Shown here: one piece after another, positions 62,174 to 64,000 of the stretch
How the letters are laid out: the number at the start of each line of letters is the position of its first letter
How positions within the stretch are numbered: position 1 is the first letter of the stretch
Assembly: GCF_042681745.1 (NCBI RefSeq)
Contig: NZ_JBHUGF010000010.1
Span: forward strand, 1,612,001-1,676,000
From: Saccharibacillus nicotianae
Lineage (GTDB): Bacteria; Bacillota; Bacilli; Paenibacillales; Paenibacillaceae
DNA length: 64,000 nt
Direction of reading: 5' to 3'
Made by a program: the position numbers and the translations under genes
The notes under the pieces: model-generated
The model's input: the letters and a program-made list of their open reading frames with translations, nothing else
Told to the model about the DNA's origin: nothing
Databases searched by the model: none

Positions 62174-62983
62174 TTAACCTTTAACCGATCCTGCTGTCAT
62201 GCCTGTCACAAAGAATCGTTGTAAGAAAACAAATAAAATAACCATCGGTACTGCTGTAATTACGACACCTGTTAATAACAAGGTGTAGTCGGTAACATAC
62301 TCACCGCGGAACTGCATCAAAGCAAGTGGTAATGTTAATTTGTCTGTACTATTAATCAGCAACATCGGAATTAATAGATCATTCCAGACCATTACAAATA
62401 GAAATGCTGCGGTAGCTGCAAGCGAAGGCCCGGATAATGGCAAGACTAGACGCCAGTAAATTTTCCATTCACTTGCTCCATCGATACTGCCAGCTTCCAT
62501 CATCTCTTTGCTTAACATTTCCATAAATCCTGTTAGTGTAAATACAGTCAAAGGCAATAATCCTGCTGCGGTCACAAGAACCAATGCTCCAAGATTATCA
62601 GACCAGCCGATTTGGCGTACTAATGAATACAGTGGCAACATACTAACCTGTGAAGGAATAATTAAGCCAGCTACAAAGTACACAAATGTATACCTTCCCA
62701 TACGTCCACCGAGACGGATAATCGCATACGCAATCAGACTGCCTAAAAATAGATCAAGTGCTACCGTACTTAGTGTGACACGAGCACTATTCCAAAAATA
62801 CTGCCACATCGGTTGAGCGTCAAAAATCGATACAAAATTTTGAATCGTCCACGGATTAGGCCAGCTTAATGGGTTAGCAAAAAATGCCTGACTTGTTTTG
62901 AACGAAGAAGTGATTACAAAGTATAACGGTGCTGCTACAAGCAGAGCATACAGCACCATAATGATACGTCCGATCCATTTCAT
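62174..62983 (-). CDS. Sugar ABC permease, MalG-like (CUT1)
   Basis: A 269-residue permease with six helices and the loop EAGSIDGASEWKIYWRLVLPLS of the CUT1 family, ending in FVTGMTAGSVKG, a typical MalG/AraQ tail. GGTGA precedes the ATG. It is the last gene of the operon, 40 nt after the MalF-like permease. Substrate not readable. Confidence 0.9.
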   Translation of the reverse strand: MKWIGRIIMVLYALLVAAPLYFVITSSFKTSQAFFANPLSWPNPWTIQNFVSIFDAQPMWQYFWNSARVTLSTVALDLFLGSLIAYAIIRLGGRMGRYTFVYFVAGLIIPSQVSMLPLYSLVRQIGWSDNLGALVLVTAAGLLPLTVFTLTGFMEMLSKEMMEAGSIDGASEWKIYWRLVLPLSGPSLAATAAFLFVMVWNDLLIPMLLINSTDKLTLPLALMQFRGEYVTDYTLLLTGVVITAVPMVILFVFLQRFFVTGMTAGSVKG

Positions 62984-63023
62984 CGCAGTTCACCATCCTG
63001 CTGCTTGTCTATTCGGTATACTA

Positions 63024-63896
63024 TCATCCGTTAGCACCGCCTCTACGAAGAGCTTTGAATTGCGCTATCGTTAACAGTCCGAGCAGAACAAGGAAGATCA
63101 TCGATCCTGCGGATGCTAGACCAAATGAATAATTCGAGAACGCAAGATGATAAATATACGTAGTCAGAATTTCGGTTGCATAGTTAGGCCCACCATCTGT
63201 CATAACAAAGATCAGATCAAACGCTTTGAATGATTGAATCGTTGTGTACGAGACAACAATCGTTGCAGATGGTGCAAGTAACGGCCAAGTGACTTTACGG
63301 AAAATCTGGAAACGTGTCGCTCCATCGATACGTGCTGCTTCCATTAACTCTTCTGGGATCGCATGCAGACCAGCAATAAACACAATCATCATCTGTCCGG
63401 CATGCGCCCATATTTGCACAAATGCTATCGCATAAAGCGCAATATTCGCATCTCCTGTCCAGCTAGCTGTAAATTGCTCCAGTCCGCCACTTGTTAATGC
63501 TGTATTTAATAATCCTAGAGAAGGATCATAAATAAACGACCAGATTAATCCTACAGACACCGAAGATAAGATCGCTGGAAAAAAGTACAATGCACGCAGA
63601 AATACACGAGTACGCGTATTTTTAGCAAGAATTAGTGCAAGAATCAAAGACACAATCGTCTGAATAATAACAACGGTCAACATAAACTTTACATTATTAA
63701 AAAATGCTTTGCGAAAAACAATACTATCAAAGCTATCTTTGTAATTCGATATCCCTACAAAATCATAAGAAGTCGATACGCCATCCCAATTGGTAAACGA
63801 ATAAAATAAACCAGATACGGCTGGATAAACAAATAGCCCTGTATACAATAACAGTCCGGGTAGCATAAAGAACCAAAGTGTTTTGCGATTCATCAT
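63024..63896 (-). CDS. Sugar ABC permease, MalF-like (CUT1)
   Basis: A 290-residue permease: FMLPGLLLYTGLFVYPAVSGLFYSFTNW opening pattern, six helices and the loop EAARIDGATRFQIFRKVTWP. It pairs with the MalG-like protein. TAGGAA lies before the first of two ATG codons. Confidence 0.9.
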   Translation of the reverse strand: MMNRKTLWFFMLPGLLLYTGLFVYPAVSGLFYSFTNWDGVSTSYDFVGISNYKDSFDSIVFRKAFFNNVKFMLTVVIIQTIVSLILALILAKNTRTRVFLRALYFFPAILSSVSVGLIWSFIYDPSLGLLNTALTSGGLEQFTASWTGDANIALYAIAFVQIWAHAGQMMIVFIAGLHAIPEELMEAARIDGATRFQIFRKVTWPLLAPSATIVVSYTTIQSFKAFDLIFVMTDGGPNYATEILTTYIYHLAFSNYSFGLASAGSMIFLVLLGLLTIAQFKALRRGGANG

Positions 63897-63971
63897 AAGT
63901 TCCTATTACCTTGCCCTTCAGCGCTCTATCACCTTAAAGCGCGTTTTCTTGCTTATACTTATACTTGTAAT

Positions 63972-64000
63972 TTACTTCGTTTGTTGGTCTACAATCGCTT
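63972..64000 (-). CDS. C-terminal end of an upstream gene, probably the sugar-binding protein (partial)
   Basis: The minus strand reads AIVDQQTK and a TAA at 63972-63974, 76 nt before the MalF-like start. In such operons the binding protein gene comes first. Only eight codons are visible, so this is a guess from context. Confidence 0.35.

Noticed and set aside
63905..63960. Hairpin with GCGC arms between the right-edge gene and the MalF-like permease as a terminator
   Set aside because: The stem is short and lacks a T-run on the minus strand. At most it is an mRNA-stabilising structure.

Overview
The window looks like chromosomal DNA of a low-GC Paenibacillus or close relative. The signs are an LplB/LplC/LipO-type sugar transporter next to a two-membrane-segment AraC regulator of the YesN type, B. 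subtilis-like trehalose and sulfur-salvage genes, strong AGGAGG ribosome binding sites, and CcpA, TreR and Fur sites of Gram-positive type. No rRNA, tRNA, CRISPR, phage or insertion sequence was seen. Both edges cut genes: a decarboxylase on the left and probably a sugar-binding protein on the right.

1-8.1 kb is a Fur-controlled NIS siderophore operon, read leftwards: diaminobutyrate aminotransferase, MFS exporter, two IucA/IucC synthetases, a SbnG-type citrate synthase and a SbnH/AcsE-type decarboxylase. The gene set resembles achromobactin (acs) more than staphyloferrin B (sbn). Twelve perfect copies of a hexamer lie between the last two genes. 8.2-18.9 kb holds carbohydrate and flavonoid genes: a GH31 enzyme with a divergent AraC regulator and a perfect cre site, a secreted GH16 glucanase with a beta-trefoil tail, and quercetin dioxygenase plus MFS with a second AraC regulator. 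An IseA-like autolysin inhibitor, a broken small gene and an unknown membrane protein follow.

19-34 kb holds a DinG-like helicase, a compatible-solute or ergothioneine-type ABC importer whose permease is fused to its binding domain, three paralogues of the GSP17M/YflT stress family, the mccA-mccB reverse transsulfuration pair, and treA-treP-treR with two TreR operators on a consensus promoter. 34-43.4 kb holds the LplB/LplC/LipO transporter, the YesN-like regulator, rsgA with an upstream mini-ORF, and trhO.

43.5-59.8 kb is a sulfur-scavenging region on the minus strand: a peptide-type ABC transporter whose second ATPase gene is broken by an exact 19-bp tandem duplication, an ArsR-like regulator, and genes like B. 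subtilis ytm/tcy/cmo/snd for uptake and dealkylation of S-modified cysteines with a LysR regulator. Similar motifs near the promoters of the peptide transporter, cmoI, tcyK and mccA suggest one sulfur regulon. 60-64 kb has a two-component system and two permeases of a sugar ABC importer.

Outside the genes, a structured repeat occurs three times (18.0, 42.2 and 56.2 kb). Its outer arms are conserved while the central stem changes on both sides together. All functional statements are inferred from the sequence and family knowledge; no database search was run.
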